DNA of 64,000 nt from an uncultured Flavobacteriaceae bacterium (lineage in GTDB: Bacteria; Bacteroidota; Bacteroidia; Flavobacteriales; Flavobacteriaceae): the NCBI GenBank assembly GCA_947500435.1, contig CANMRV010000005.1, forward strand, positions 248,001 through 312,000. The letters are read 5' to 3'. The notes under the pieces are model-generated. The model was not told the origin of the DNA. It ran no database searches and saw only the letters and a program-made list of their open reading frames with translations. Position numbers and translations under genes: made by a program. This document shows, piece after piece, positions 17,234 through 25,545 of this stretch (positions are counted from its first letter, which is position 1; every line of letters begins with the position of its first letter).

Positions 17234-19222
17234 TTAGTAGTCGATTTCCATAAGTTTTTTGACTTCATCATTATTTTTTTCAGCTTGAAAGAGTTTTCTC
17301 TTGTCATGTTCAAAAGGGAGAAATGCCAATTGATAAAACTCAAAAAGGCTATCAGGGTAAGTTTTTTCTTTGTGTAAAATTTTAAATAAATACCTAAAAG
17401 CTAAACGTACGTAACCTTTATTTGTATTTACTACCTCTATAGGATTTGATATTTTAGGCACTTCAAAGTCGTTTTCAAAGTAATATTTTGTCCATTTAAT
17501 AAGTCTATCAAAATCATTCTCATTAAGAATTTGTTTGTGTTTTCGCGGGCAATTTTTTTGAAAAAAAGCGAAATGCTTTTCAATTTTTAATTTAAAGTCG
17601 GTTTGTTGTTTCGGTCCTGTTTCGGTTAAAGATTTAGGTATAAAATCTAACTCCTTTAGATAATCAATTATCTTAGGTATAATCTTAGTCTGAATATTAG
17701 GATGAAAACCACCACTTGCGGTAAATAGAATGTTTTTTGCTTCTATATTATTTAAAGAATGTTTTTCTAATACATTTGGAATATGATGGTACATTATACT
17801 CTTGGTGCGACTATTGTTCTCGCCTATAAGGTCAATAGCAATTTTCAAATTTTTCTGTTCTTCTGTAGTAGGTTTATTTTCTGTTGAGGTTGCTAAAAAC
17901 TTTATCTCTTCAAAAGAAATACAATTTTTTATTTTCTCTTTGGATTCCTTAAAAAGCCCGACAAAGGGGCATTTGCTGAAGTTAATAGATGCATTTACTA
18001 AAAATGTTTCCAATGAATAGAAAAGACCTAGGACATAATCTTTTCTCTTTATTAAGTCCGAGTAATTACCTATAATTTTTTGTTGCTTTAAATGATGAAC
18101 AAAATGGTCTGTTTGCTCATTCATCAACATAATAAATTTAGCCTCCTTTAAATCTATAATGTTCAGGCTTTTTAAGCTGTCATTTTCTCTATACTCATAA
18201 GCGTGTCTATAGATTTCTAAAATTTTCGTTAGATAACTACTAAAGACTGATGAAAGGTTTTGGTCAATAGTCCCAAGATCATTTATCTCGATATTAAGTT
18301 TACATGATTCGTTCCATGAATGAATAAGCTTATTGTAGTAAATACTACTTTCTTTATCACTCATACAATTTTTGAAAACACTATAGACGTATACTGATTT
18401 GATGTAGCTGTTTATTTTTACTTTTTTTGGTGCATCTAGTCGAACATTGTTCTTTTTTCCACCGTAGTAATTCTTGACAATTAAATCCAACTCATCCTTA
18501 CTATATTTTTCACCATACCTCTCAACTAAGAAAGTTATAAATTCTTCTTTGGGTTTTACTAGGAGGTCAGCACCAAAACTAAAATCATCAGCATTAAAAT
18601 TTTTGGATATTAAACCTGATTCTTTACTAGTAGATTTTTCTTCAAGATACTTTTGACGTTTATCAATGCTATTAATTAGGTTTTTTTTAAAATCACAAGG
18701 CTTATCTATTACATCACCTACTGGATTAAGTGTACTATAAATTGATTTTTCTAACTCGGCAATTAAATCTTGGCAAAGTTTTAATTCAGATTCAATAAAG
18801 TCGTCTTCATCAGTATCAATGTTGGAATCTAAATATTCAGAAAGTAAATTTTCATATTGCAGCTGGTATTTAGAGAAGGTTAAAATATTATTGCAATTTT
18901 CTCCATAATACTCCTTTAATAAGGACAACTGAAGGAAACTGAGAATCATTGAGACGTTCATTTTTTTTAACTCCATTGGATTAAAATTAATTTCCAAATG
19001 TTCTTGTAAAATTGTCTCTATGTTAAGATTATCGGTAAGTCTAATTTTAGTAATCAGGTTCGCTTCGAATGTTAGGTATTCCGATATAGATTGTATTTTA
19101 TTGCCTTTAATCTGATTTGAAATTTCATATTGAATTACTGAAATTGCCATATCAACAGATTTCGGCAACCCGAATAAGTTTTTATTGTTTATTACCCAAT
19201 CTTCTTTTACTTCTTGTTTCAT
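17234..19222 (-). CDS. Large hypothetical protein of the element
   Basis: 662 residues, soluble, highly helical and Lys/Glu/Asn-rich, with no motif I recognise. It lies 23 bp downstream of the recombinase gene on the same strand, so it is probably co-transcribed with it. The C-terminal part (TNKGYVRLAFRYLFKIL) is moderately basic. Low G+C and heavy Asn/Lys use mark it as accessory. It could be an accessory factor for recombination or a cargo gene; nothing in the sequence decides this. Confidence 0.6.
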   Translation of the reverse strand: MKQEVKEDWVINNKNLFGLPKSVDMAISVIQYEISNQIKGNKIQSISEYLTFEANLITKIRLTDNLNIETILQEHLEINFNPMELKKMNVSMILSFLQLSLLKEYYGENCNNILTFSKYQLQYENLLSEYLDSNIDTDEDDFIESELKLCQDLIAELEKSIYSTLNPVGDVIDKPCDFKKNLINSIDKRQKYLEEKSTSKESGLISKNFNADDFSFGADLLVKPKEEFITFLVERYGEKYSKDELDLIVKNYYGGKKNNVRLDAPKKVKINSYIKSVYVYSVFKNCMSDKESSIYYNKLIHSWNESCKLNIEINDLGTIDQNLSSVFSSYLTKILEIYRHAYEYRENDSLKSLNIIDLKEAKFIMLMNEQTDHFVHHLKQQKIIGNYSDLIKRKDYVLGLFYSLETFLVNASINFSKCPFVGLFKESKEKIKNCISFEEIKFLATSTENKPTTEEQKNLKIAIDLIGENNSRTKSIMYHHIPNVLEKHSLNNIEAKNILFTASGGFHPNIQTKIIPKIIDYLKELDFIPKSLTETGPKQQTDFKLKIEKHFAFFQKNCPRKHKQILNENDFDRLIKWTKYYFENDFEVPKISNPIEVVNTNKGYVRLAFRYLFKILHKEKTYPDSLFEFYQLAFLPFEHDKRKLFQAEKNNDEVKKLMEIDY

Positions 19223-19245
19223 TTGTCTTTTAGGCTAAAATGGTA

Positions 19246-20388
19246 TTACATATCCAATTTAATTTTATTTGATGCAGTCCGTTTTGCTTCATCAACTATT
19301 TTGGCGTAAATCTGTGTAGTCTTTAAGTCTTTATGTCCTAACATTTTTGAAACTGTGTAAATATCCGTACCATTAAAAAGTTGTAGTGTTGCGAACGTAT
19401 GGCGGAAACAATGAAAGGTAATATCCTTTGTTATTCCTGCTGCTCCAATCCATTGAAATAGATGTTTATTATGGTAAGCAGAGTATTGAAGCCCTTCAAA
19501 AACTCTTGATTTTGATTCTTGCGGTTCTCCTAGTAAACCATAGGCTTGGTCAGAAATTTGTAAATCTTCAACGCCTTTGGTCTTTTGCTGTGTAAACTTC
19601 ACATAGTAACCATCACCTTCAACGTATGACAGTTCTTCCCATGTCATTTTTTGAATATCGGAAAACCTCAACCCTGTTAAAGCTGAAAATAAGGCAGCCC
19701 GTTTCATTACTTCATTATTGCATGGTGTTTTCACTAACTTATTTAGTTCTTCAAGGGTAAGGTATTCTCGTCTTGTTTCTTCCGCTTTTATAGGGCTTAT
19801 TTTACCGTTTAGGTCGCTCTGTAAGATACCGTCTTTAAACGCTTGTTTTAATGCAGCTTTTATTTTGTTGAAATATGATACGGCTGAATTTTGGGAAAGT
19901 GTAACCTTGTCGCTCTTATTGCTTTTGGTAGTTAATAAGTATTCTTTGAAGTCCTCTAAAATAGATTCGTTTAGGTCAATAAACTTTAGTTTACCGTTAG
20001 AAAAAGCTTCAAGGTATTTGTAAGTAGAATGCCAATTACTTCTATTTGCCCCCTTTCTTTTATCCGTTAGTTTTTTGAAGTATGACAAAAAGCATAATTC
20101 CCCTAATTCTTTAATTCGCAGTTGCTCTTTTTCATATTGACTGTATATTTCAGGCTTGTTCAGAAAATTCTCCCGTTTCTGTTTGATAGCCTCCCCGATT
20201 TTTAATGTTTCGGCATTGTCTTGTTTTTGAATTGGGTTTTTGGGTTTATCATAAATGTAAAGTCCTAAAAATTCCCGACGGGTCGGATCACCAGTTTTAG
20301 GATGTGGAATAGGAGGGTAGAAGTCTAAATAAAGGCTTTTGCGCCCTTTGCTAATGGGCTTTTGCCTTAGCTTTACTTTGATTGTCAT
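19246..20388 (-). CDS. Tyrosine recombinase / integrase
   Basis: 380 residues with an N-terminal Arm-DNA-binding domain, a SAM-like core-binding domain and a C-terminal catalytic domain. The catalytic set is visible: Arg in TGLRFSDIQ, Lys in QQKTKG, His-x-x-Arg in HCFRHTFAT, His in LGHKDLKTT and the nucleophilic Tyr in QIYAKI. It is probably the integrase of the surrounding element. The presence of an Arm domain agrees with the paired AAGGTACAA repeats found near both ends of the element. Confidence 0.92.
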   Translation of the reverse strand: MTIKVKLRQKPISKGRKSLYLDFYPPIPHPKTGDPTRREFLGLYIYDKPKNPIQKQDNAETLKIGEAIKQKRENFLNKPEIYSQYEKEQLRIKELGELCFLSYFKKLTDKRKGANRSNWHSTYKYLEAFSNGKLKFIDLNESILEDFKEYLLTTKSNKSDKVTLSQNSAVSYFNKIKAALKQAFKDGILQSDLNGKISPIKAEETRREYLTLEELNKLVKTPCNNEVMKRAALFSALTGLRFSDIQKMTWEELSYVEGDGYYVKFTQQKTKGVEDLQISDQAYGLLGEPQESKSRVFEGLQYSAYHNKHLFQWIGAAGITKDITFHCFRHTFATLQLFNGTDIYTVSKMLGHKDLKTTQIYAKIVDEAKRTASNKIKLDM

Positions 20389-20468
20389 TAGTCTTTTAGT
20401 CGTTGTCTTTTATTATTTCCAATGTAGAAAGTGTAGATAATGTATGTTTAAAAAATAAAAATATTTTG

Positions 20469-20825
20469 TTAAGTGTTAAATAGCTTATCAATTTCAGAAC
20501 GCTTAACTCTTGTTAATCTTTGACCTAAATTGACCGCTTCTATATTTCCGTTTTCAATATAATAGTAAACGGTTCTTAATGAGCAGTTTAAAAGTTTTGA
20601 TACTTCTTTAACTGTTAGAAACTCCTTTGCTTTGATTTGTTCAATGGGTATTGTTAGAATTCTTTTAGTTTCTTTATGACTAGCTTTAATGCGTTCCTGC
20701 TTCTTACGCTCTTTATAAGCTCGTTTTGCACAATTATCACCACAATACTTGGTAACAGTTGTTTTAGCAGTAAACTCATTATTACAATGTTGACAAATTC
20801 TTTGTATTCTAATACTACTACTCAT
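20469..20825 (-). CDS. Zinc-finger / helix-turn-helix DNA-binding protein
   Basis: 118 residues. An N-terminal C2C2-type finger (CQHCNNEFTAKTTVTKYCGDNCAKRAY) is joined by a basic linker to an excisionase-type HTH (FLTVKEVSKLLNCSLRTVYYYIENGNIEAVNLGQRLTRVKRSEIDKL). It lies immediately upstream of the integrase and beside a four-fold 10-bp repeat that could be its operator. It is likely a regulator or directionality factor for excision. Confidence 0.78.
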   Translation of the reverse strand: MSSSIRIQRICQHCNNEFTAKTTVTKYCGDNCAKRAYKERKKQERIKASHKETKRILTIPIEQIKAKEFLTVKEVSKLLNCSLRTVYYYIENGNIEAVNLGQRLTRVKRSEIDKLFNT

Positions 20826-20847
20826 TTAATTAATGCAATAAGGGTTG

Positions 20848-20887
20848 TTAAGTATCATTAAATATATTTAAGTGCAATTAAGCGCAA
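20848..20887. repeat. Four phased 10-bp repeats, TTAAGYRCAA type
   Basis: Four back-to-back decamers read TTAAGTATCA, TTAAATATAT, TTAAGTGCAA and TTAAGCGCAA. The exact 10-bp period puts each TTAA on the same face of the helix. It sits 22 bp upstream of the start of the zinc-finger/HTH gene, so it may be that protein's operator, or an iteron-like origin for the primase-helicase. Confidence 0.6.
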
Positions 20888-20912
20888 AAAGGAGAAGATA
20901 AAAGCCTAGAAT

Positions 20913-20960
20913 TTGTACCTCACTTACTCAAGGTACAATAAAGGTACAAATTTGCACCTA
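20913..20960. repeat. Right-end repeat cluster (TTGTACCT / AAGGTACAA pair)
   Basis: An inverted copy TTGTACCT (20913-20920) is followed by AAGGTACAA at 20930 and 20941, again 11 bp apart, and by a diverged inverted copy GCACCT. This mirrors the left-end cluster and is a good candidate for arm-type recombinase binding. Confidence 0.6.
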
Positions 20961-21190
20961 ATAAACGTGTAAGAACACAAAGTAGATATTAACATTAGTT
21001 AACATTAACTACTTGATTTATAGTTAATAGTTGTATTTTGTAATAGAATTGTAGTAGTTTATTTTGTGGTGGTTACTTTCCGATACAGTATTTTCTTTTC
21101 CCCATAAACATTGGGGTAGGGGCGTTCGAGGTGGAAAATAGGTGAAAACCTTTGTTTACTTTTGTTAGGATTTTGTTTTCCATGCTGTTT

Positions 21191-21553
21191 TTATTGAAGA
21201 ATAATATCACTATCAATATTCAATTTTTGATGCAAAGCTTTGGCAACATTCAAAGTGATTTCCCTTTTTCCGTTTAAATAATCGCTAATTCTTGAAGCGC
21301 TTGTATCTAATAGCGTAGCTAAGTCTTTTCGTTTCAGACCCATCTCGAACATACGTAACTCAATCATTTCCTGTAAGGTTGGTAAACCTATAGGGAAATG
21401 TATTTCTTCATATTGCTCAATAATATCAGTAATCTCTAGAAACTCTTTTGCTAAAGGGTCATCAGTTGGTGTATTATCATCCACAATATCTATCAACTCT
21501 TCTAAGCGAAGATTCGCTTTTACATATGCTGCGTGTGTTATTAATTTTCCCAT
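21191..21553 (-). CDS. HigA-type XRE antitoxin
   Basis: 120 residues; an N-terminal acidic region with the EEIHFPIGLPTLQEMIELRMFEMGL block is followed by an XRE helix-turn-helix (KRKDLATLLDTSASRISDYLNGKREITLNVAKAL). It is coded 4 bp downstream of the toxin, the order typical of HigBA. It should neutralise the toxin by binding and repress the shared promoter. Confidence 0.85.
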   Translation of the reverse strand: MGKLITHAAYVKANLRLEELIDIVDDNTPTDDPLAKEFLEITDIIEQYEEIHFPIGLPTLQEMIELRMFEMGLKRKDLATLLDTSASRISDYLNGKREITLNVAKALHQKLNIDSDIILQ

Positions 21554-21557
21554 GCCT

Positions 21558-21854
21558 CTATAACTTATCTATATTCTTTATTTTGTCGTAATCTCGATGA
21601 TTGCCTACCCAACGTATCAATACTTTCTTAAACTTAAATCGTACAATGGCAATAACTCGGTAATGATTTCCCTTGACGTTAAAAACAAACCTACCATTTC
21701 CAACGCTGTCAGCTGAATTGAAAGTGTTCTTTAAATCGGCAAAACTATCCCATTCAGCTTTATTTGCTTTTTTATACCAATCTTGTAAGGCCACTTTTGC
21801 ATTGGTTTCTTTCGAAAAATACTCCCTTAGCTTTTTAAATGATATTACATGCAC
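21558..21854 (-). CDS. HigB-type mRNA interferase toxin
   Basis: 98 residues of the RelE/HigB fold. Characteristic parts are DWYKKANKAEWDSFADLKNTF, the GRFVFNVKGNHYRVIAIVRF strand pair and the C-terminal RWVGNHRDYDKI with the catalytic His/Tyr region. It precedes the antitoxin gene, as in other higBA loci. The pair may stabilise the neighbouring mobile DNA. Confidence 0.85.
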   Translation of the reverse strand: MHVISFKKLREYFSKETNAKVALQDWYKKANKAEWDSFADLKNTFNSADSVGNGRFVFNVKGNHYRVIAIVRFKFKKVLIRWVGNHRDYDKIKNIDKL

Positions 21855-22229
21855 TTTATGAGATGTTTATTTAGAACGTAAAGATATAATAAAAATTACA
21901 TATTTGGTTATTTAATTACATTTTGGAAAACAGTTGTCATAATTAGAAAGCAAAAGTATCCCAAAAAAGGTGAATATACAGGACAATTAAAAGAGACCAC
22001 GATTGAGACACTCGGGGAATAAGTCTTTTGAATTAATAAAGTAGTCCTATAAATGAGCTGGTTTTTGGAACTTCTGAACTTTTGAATAAAATTGGCCTTT
22101 ATTGGATACAATCATAAAGTATATACCTCTCTACTAGTTAACAACTAGATACAATTATTGCGGATAAGGAAAAGTTAGAACGGTAATTCTCTTAAATTCA
22201 AATTCCAAAATATTTTATAGTAATTTTAT
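21855..22229. other. Intergenic region with possible gene remnant
   Basis: No intact gene is seen. Around 21946-22021 the plus strand can be read without a stop as a short peptide ending KKGEYTGQLKETTIETLGE before TAA, with no start; this may be the tail of a decayed gene. The rest is A+T-rich. Confidence 0.3.
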
Positions 22230-22241
22230 GCAGTTAACTGC
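22230..22241. promoter_or_regulatory. Palindromic operator candidate of the MarR gene
   Basis: GCAGTTAACTGC is a perfect 12-bp palindrome located 33 bp before the MarR ATG. MarR/OhrR regulators usually bind such short AT-centred palindromes over their own promoter, so autoregulation of the cluster is likely. Confidence 0.55.
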
Positions 22242-22273
22242 GTATTTTGTATAATTGCATAAGCATTAAAGCA

Positions 22274-22765
22274 ATGGACAACGATTTAGTAAAACAATTA
22301 GGCTACGCCAACCTTGATACGAGGTTAAAACGCATTAGTGATAAAATGTCCCATAGTTTACGTGCCATGTACCGTGATCTTGACATGGATACAGAACCTA
22401 ATTGGTATCTAGTATTGTGGATTGTAAATAATCAGCCCAATGTCTCTGTCATGGAAATCGCTAAAAGGTTAAAATTCACCCATCAGTCTGTTATGACCAT
22501 GACAAATAAAATGATCAACAAAGGGTATCTTAAAAGTGAAAAAGACGTCATTGATAAAAGAAGGACCATATTCAAACTCACCCAAAAAGCAGAAGATAGT
22601 CTTCCTCTGTTTACTCAAATATGGGAAATAGGAAAAAAGGTGACGTTAGAGCTTCTGAATGAAAATACCGAAATCATGAAGCATCTGGAACAACTGGAAA
22701 TCAATCTTGAAAAGGCATCCTTTGGTGAGCGTATTGCAAACGAACTTTCAAGTGACAAAAAATGA
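22274..22765 (+). CDS. MarR-family transcriptional regulator
   Basis: The ATG chosen gives 163 residues beginning MDNDLVKQLG; the in-frame TTG 27 bp upstream adds an unlikely tail. The winged HTH is at about residues 55-95 (NVSVMEIAKRLKFTHQSVMTMTNKMINKGYLKSEKDVIDKRRTIFKLT). Its stop overlaps the start of an OsmC-type gene by 4 bp (ATGA), a pairing known from OhrR/Ohr peroxide-stress loci. No OhrR-type N-terminal reactive Cys is visible, so the ligand may not be an organic peroxide. Confidence 0.85.
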   Translation: MDNDLVKQLGYANLDTRLKRISDKMSHSLRAMYRDLDMDTEPNWYLVLWIVNNQPNVSVMEIAKRLKFTHQSVMTMTNKMINKGYLKSEKDVIDKRRTIFKLTQKAEDSLPLFTQIWEIGKKVTLELLNENTEIMKHLEQLEINLEKASFGERIANELSSDKK

Positions 22766-23241
22766 AAAAACATCAGTACAAAACCACTCTGGAATGGACG
22801 GGCAACACTGCTAAGGGCACGGAGAGCTATCGTTCCTACAGTCGGAACCATGAGATTACCATGAAAGGAAAGCTACACCCCATCTTGGGCTCGTCCGATC
22901 CTTCATTTTTAGGGGATACGTCCCGATACAATCCCGAAGAGCTTTTCCTTTCGTCCCTATCCGCCTGTCATATGCTTTGGTATTTGCATTTATGTTCCGT
23001 GCATAATGTTGTTGTTATGGAGTACCATGATACTGCCGAAGGCATTATGGAGGAAGATGAGAATGGAAGTGGACGTTTCACAGCAGTTACGCTACACCCC
23101 TACGTGAAAGTGAAGGATGAAACAATGATTGCTAAAGCCAATGAACTTCATGAAGAAGCGAATACCATGTGCTTTATTGCCAACTCCTGTAATTTTAAAA
23201 TCGGGCATGCTCCGAAAACAACAGTTCATGAACAGCTTTAA
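22762..23241 (+). CDS. OsmC-family protein
   Basis: 159 residues with the OsmC fold. Two cysteines at residues 69 (SLSACHM) and 137 (NTMCFIANS) match the peroxidatic and resolving positions of the family, and the preceding NPEELFLSSLSAC block is typical. OsmC proteins reduce organic hydroperoxides in the cytosol. Translationally coupled to the MarR regulator. Confidence 0.87.
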   Translation: MKKHQYKTTLEWTGNTAKGTESYRSYSRNHEITMKGKLHPILGSSDPSFLGDTSRYNPEELFLSSLSACHMLWYLHLCSVHNVVVMEYHDTAEGIMEEDENGSGRFTAVTLHPYVKVKDETMIAKANELHEEANTMCFIANSCNFKIGHAPKTTVHEQL

Positions 23242-23252
23242 ATGCTCATAAG

Positions 23253-23618
23253 ATGAAAATTGAAAAAGTAAACCTAGCGGCTAAACTCGGCAGCTTTAAC
23301 GAGTACTGGTCACCTAAGATAGTTGGTGAGCTTAACAGCCAGTTGGTAAAGGTGGCCAAGTTCAAGGGAGAATTCGTCATGCATCAGCATGATAAGGAAG
23401 ATGAATTGTTCTATGTCATCGCTGGAGAATTATATATCGAACTAAAGAACAAGACACTGCACTTACATGCCGGGGAGTTTGTGGTGATTCCAAAAGGGGT
23501 GCCACATAAACCCTACGCCCCAGAGGAAGTTCATGTAATGCTTTTTGAACCGGCTTCGACATTGAACACTGGAAACATGAACAACGACCTTACAGTTTCT
23601 GATTTAGACACTATTTAA
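23253..23618 (+). CDS. Cupin domain protein
   Basis: 121 residues forming a single cupin barrel. The metal-binding motif 1 is HQHDKEDELFYVIAGE and motif 2 is GEFVVIPKGVPHKP; together they supply three His and one Glu. It starts 11 bp after the OsmC gene, so it is part of the same operon. Substrate unknown. Confidence 0.85.
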   Translation: MKIEKVNLAAKLGSFNEYWSPKIVGELNSQLVKVAKFKGEFVMHQHDKEDELFYVIAGELYIELKNKTLHLHAGEFVVIPKGVPHKPYAPEEVHVMLFEPASTLNTGNMNNDLTVSDLDTI

Positions 23619-23628
23619 TGCTATACTG

Positions 23629-24072
23629 ATGAGATTTGCCCATACCAATATTGTAAGCACCAACTGGAAAGCGCTTGTGGATTTTTACGTGAAAACCTTC
23701 GATTGTAAACTAGTCCCTCCCACCAGGAAACAATCGGGAGCATCGATGGACAGTGGCACAGGTTTAAAAAACGTCAGTTTGGAAGGCGCTCATCTCCTAC
23801 TTCCCGGATATGGAGAAAACGGACCAACGCTGGAAATCTACCAATATGAAAATCTAATAGCACAAGATGTTGTACCACCCAATAAAAGAGGCTTCGGACA
23901 TATTGCTTTTGAGGTTGAAGACGTCCAAGAAATACTGAACAGTGTTATTAAAAATGGTGGGCAAACTTTAGGAGAAATTACTAGGAAAGAAGTGGCGGGC
24001 GTAGGAGAAATCACTTTTGTCTACACGAGAGACCCTGAAGGAAACATACTAGAATTACAGCGCTGGAAATAA
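23629..24072 (+). CDS. VOC-family glyoxalase/dioxygenase-like protein
   Basis: 147 residues with two beta-alpha-beta-beta-beta modules: RFAHTNIVSTNWKALVDFYVKTF at the N-terminus and GFGHIAFEVEDVQEIL with FVYTRDPEGNILELQRW in the second half. The metal-ligand positions (His in RFAHTNI, Glu in TLEIYQ, His in GFGHIAF, Glu in ILELQ) are present. Likely a glyoxalase I-like lyase or resistance protein; specificity cannot be told. Confidence 0.83.
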   Translation: MRFAHTNIVSTNWKALVDFYVKTFDCKLVPPTRKQSGASMDSGTGLKNVSLEGAHLLLPGYGENGPTLEIYQYENLIAQDVVPPNKRGFGHIAFEVEDVQEILNSVIKNGGQTLGEITRKEVAGVGEITFVYTRDPEGNILELQRWK

Positions 24073-24093
24073 AGCCAGATAACAAACATAAAA

Positions 24094-24912
24094 ATGAAGA
24101 ACAACATAGAAACCTATATCGTTGACGCTTTTACTGATGAGCCTTTCAAAGGAAATCCAGCGGGCGTTTGTATTTTACATGAAACCTTGTCGGATACGCA
24201 AATGCAATCTATTGCCAAGGAATTAGGGCTATCGGAAACGGCATTTATACGTAAAATTAATCATCAAGATGCCTATGCCATACGGTATTTTTCTCCAGTT
24301 ATGGAAATACCGTTATGCGGACACGCAACACTAGCTACTTCAAAAGTTCTTTTTGAAAATAATCCTACAATGGATACAATTCACTTTAAGAATATTCAGA
24401 ATCTGGATTTAATGATTAGGAAATATGGCTCTAAAATTGAAATGGAATTCCCCATTTATGAAACGACACCTCAAAATGCACCAGATGAGTTATTGAAAGC
24501 TCTTGGGATTGAAACAATCGTAAATAGCGCGTTTAATCAAGAAACAAAAATCTTACTCCTTGAAATTGAGAGTAGTGAAGTTTTGAAGAATCTATCTCCA
24601 AACTTTGAAAGATTAAAACAATCCCACAACGCAATAAACGGGGTGTTGGTAACCGCAATATCCCAAAGAATTAATTTTGATTTTGAGTCACGATATTTTT
24701 GGCCTTGGAGCGGAACAAATGAAGACCCTGTAACCGGAGGCACCCATACGTTCCTTGCCAAATATTGGAGTAGTAAACTGAACAAAAAGAAAATGAACTC
24801 ATTTCAATGCTCTGAAAGGACCGGGTTTATGGAAGTAGAACTCATTAGCGACACTAAATTATTGATAAAGAGTGAAGCTCAAATCGTATTAAAAGGCGCG
24901 TTAAGAATATAA
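24094..24912 (+). CDS. PhzF-family isomerase
   Basis: 272 residues, the usual length. The N-terminal block YIVDAFTDEPFKGNPAGVC and the catalytic Glu at residue 48 in GLSETAFI are present, as are the CGHATLA loop and the C-terminal GTNEDPVTGGTHTFLA motif. PhzF proteins carry out isomerisations of small amino-acid-derived substrates; outside phenazine operons their substrates are mostly unknown. Nothing for phenazine synthesis is nearby. Confidence 0.9.
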   Translation: MKNNIETYIVDAFTDEPFKGNPAGVCILHETLSDTQMQSIAKELGLSETAFIRKINHQDAYAIRYFSPVMEIPLCGHATLATSKVLFENNPTMDTIHFKNIQNLDLMIRKYGSKIEMEFPIYETTPQNAPDELLKALGIETIVNSAFNQETKILLLEIESSEVLKNLSPNFERLKQSHNAINGVLVTAISQRINFDFESRYFWPWSGTNEDPVTGGTHTFLAKYWSSKLNKKKMNSFQCSERTGFMEVELISDTKLLIKSEAQIVLKGALRI

Positions 24913-24943
24913 GTAAATTAAATAATTAGTAGATCCGACAAAA

Positions 24944-25534
24944 ATGAACATCAAAATTCTAAACGCAAAGCTACAGCTCCAAAACGACCAGGTGTTACTC
25001 CTACCTTTTGAGCATGCACGAAATAAGGAGCTTAACCACATCATCTTTAAAAAGGAGATTTGGAAGTTTATGGGCATGAAGATGCAAACGGAGTCGGATT
25101 TTGAAAACTACATAACAAATACCCTTTCCGATAAAAATAAAGGTAACTGTTATCCCTTTATTATCATCGATAAGGCGACTGATACAGTCGCAGGCAGTAC
25201 CCGATATGGCTATCTGAATGAAGCAAGTCAAAAATGCGAAATCGGGTGGACGTGGTATGGAACGGATTTCCATGGAACGGGACTAAACAAAGCCTGCAAG
25301 TACGAATTATTGAAATTTGGGTTTGAGCAAATAGGATTTCGACGCATACAATTTAGTGCGGACCAAGAAAATATACGGTCGCAGCGTGCCATTGAAAAAC
25401 TTGGTGCAACTAAGGAAGGGGTTTTTAGAAACAATTATATTGATGCTGACGGACAAAGCCGGAACGATGTGTACTACAGCATTATCCAAGAAGAATGGAA
25501 GACGTTGAAAAATGACATATTTAGGGAGTTTTAA
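24944..25534 (+). CDS. GNAT N-acetyltransferase, RimJ/RimL type
   Basis: 196 residues. The acetyl-CoA binding part is seen as EIGWTWYGTDFHGTGLNKACKYELLKFGFEQIGFRRIQFSADQENIRSQRAIEKLGATKEG, typical of the RimJ/RimL/Acetyltransf_3 branch that modifies N-termini or antibiotics. It belongs to the co-directional cluster led by the MarR gene. Confidence 0.87.
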   Translation: MNIKILNAKLQLQNDQVLLLPFEHARNKELNHIIFKKEIWKFMGMKMQTESDFENYITNTLSDKNKGNCYPFIIIDKATDTVAGSTRYGYLNEASQKCEIGWTWYGTDFHGTGLNKACKYELLKFGFEQIGFRRIQFSADQENIRSQRAIEKLGATKEGVFRNNYIDADGQSRNDVYYSIIQEEWKTLKNDIFREF

Positions 25535-25545
25535 TAACTTTAAGT

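Larger units (their letters stand above)
8312..20960. mobile_element. Integrative element with tyrosine recombinase and P4-type primase
   Basis: The interval carries, on one strand, an HTH/zinc-finger gene, a tyrosine recombinase, a large unknown gene, an excisionase-like HTH, a small helical gene, a D5/SF3 primase-helicase and a DUF6371-like protein, followed by cargo genes. Paired AAGGTACAA repeats with an 11-bp period occur at 8318-8337 and 20930-20949, near the two ends and in the same orientation. No relaxase or structural phage gene is present, so it resembles a satellite or non-self-mobile integrative element. The exact core attachment sequence was not resolved; CCGATACA occurs at 8276 and near 21082, but it is short. 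Confidence 0.65.
20826..21190. other. Right-end intergenic region of the element
   Basis: No coding region is seen. It holds a 10-bp phased repeat (20848-20887), the arm-type repeat cluster (20913-20960) and then A+T-rich flank with TTAACATTAGTTAACATTAA and a CCGATACA copy near 21082. The end of the element should lie in this stretch. Confidence 0.6.

Noticed and set aside
8276..21089. CCGATACA at both flanks as a direct-repeat core of the first element
   Set aside because: Eight bases recur by chance in 64 kb, and the copies differ in the surrounding sequence; kept only as a weak hint.
21908..22111. 67-codon minus-strand frame near the toxin gene
   Set aside because: No start context and no coding pattern; the plus-strand remnant reading is as good.
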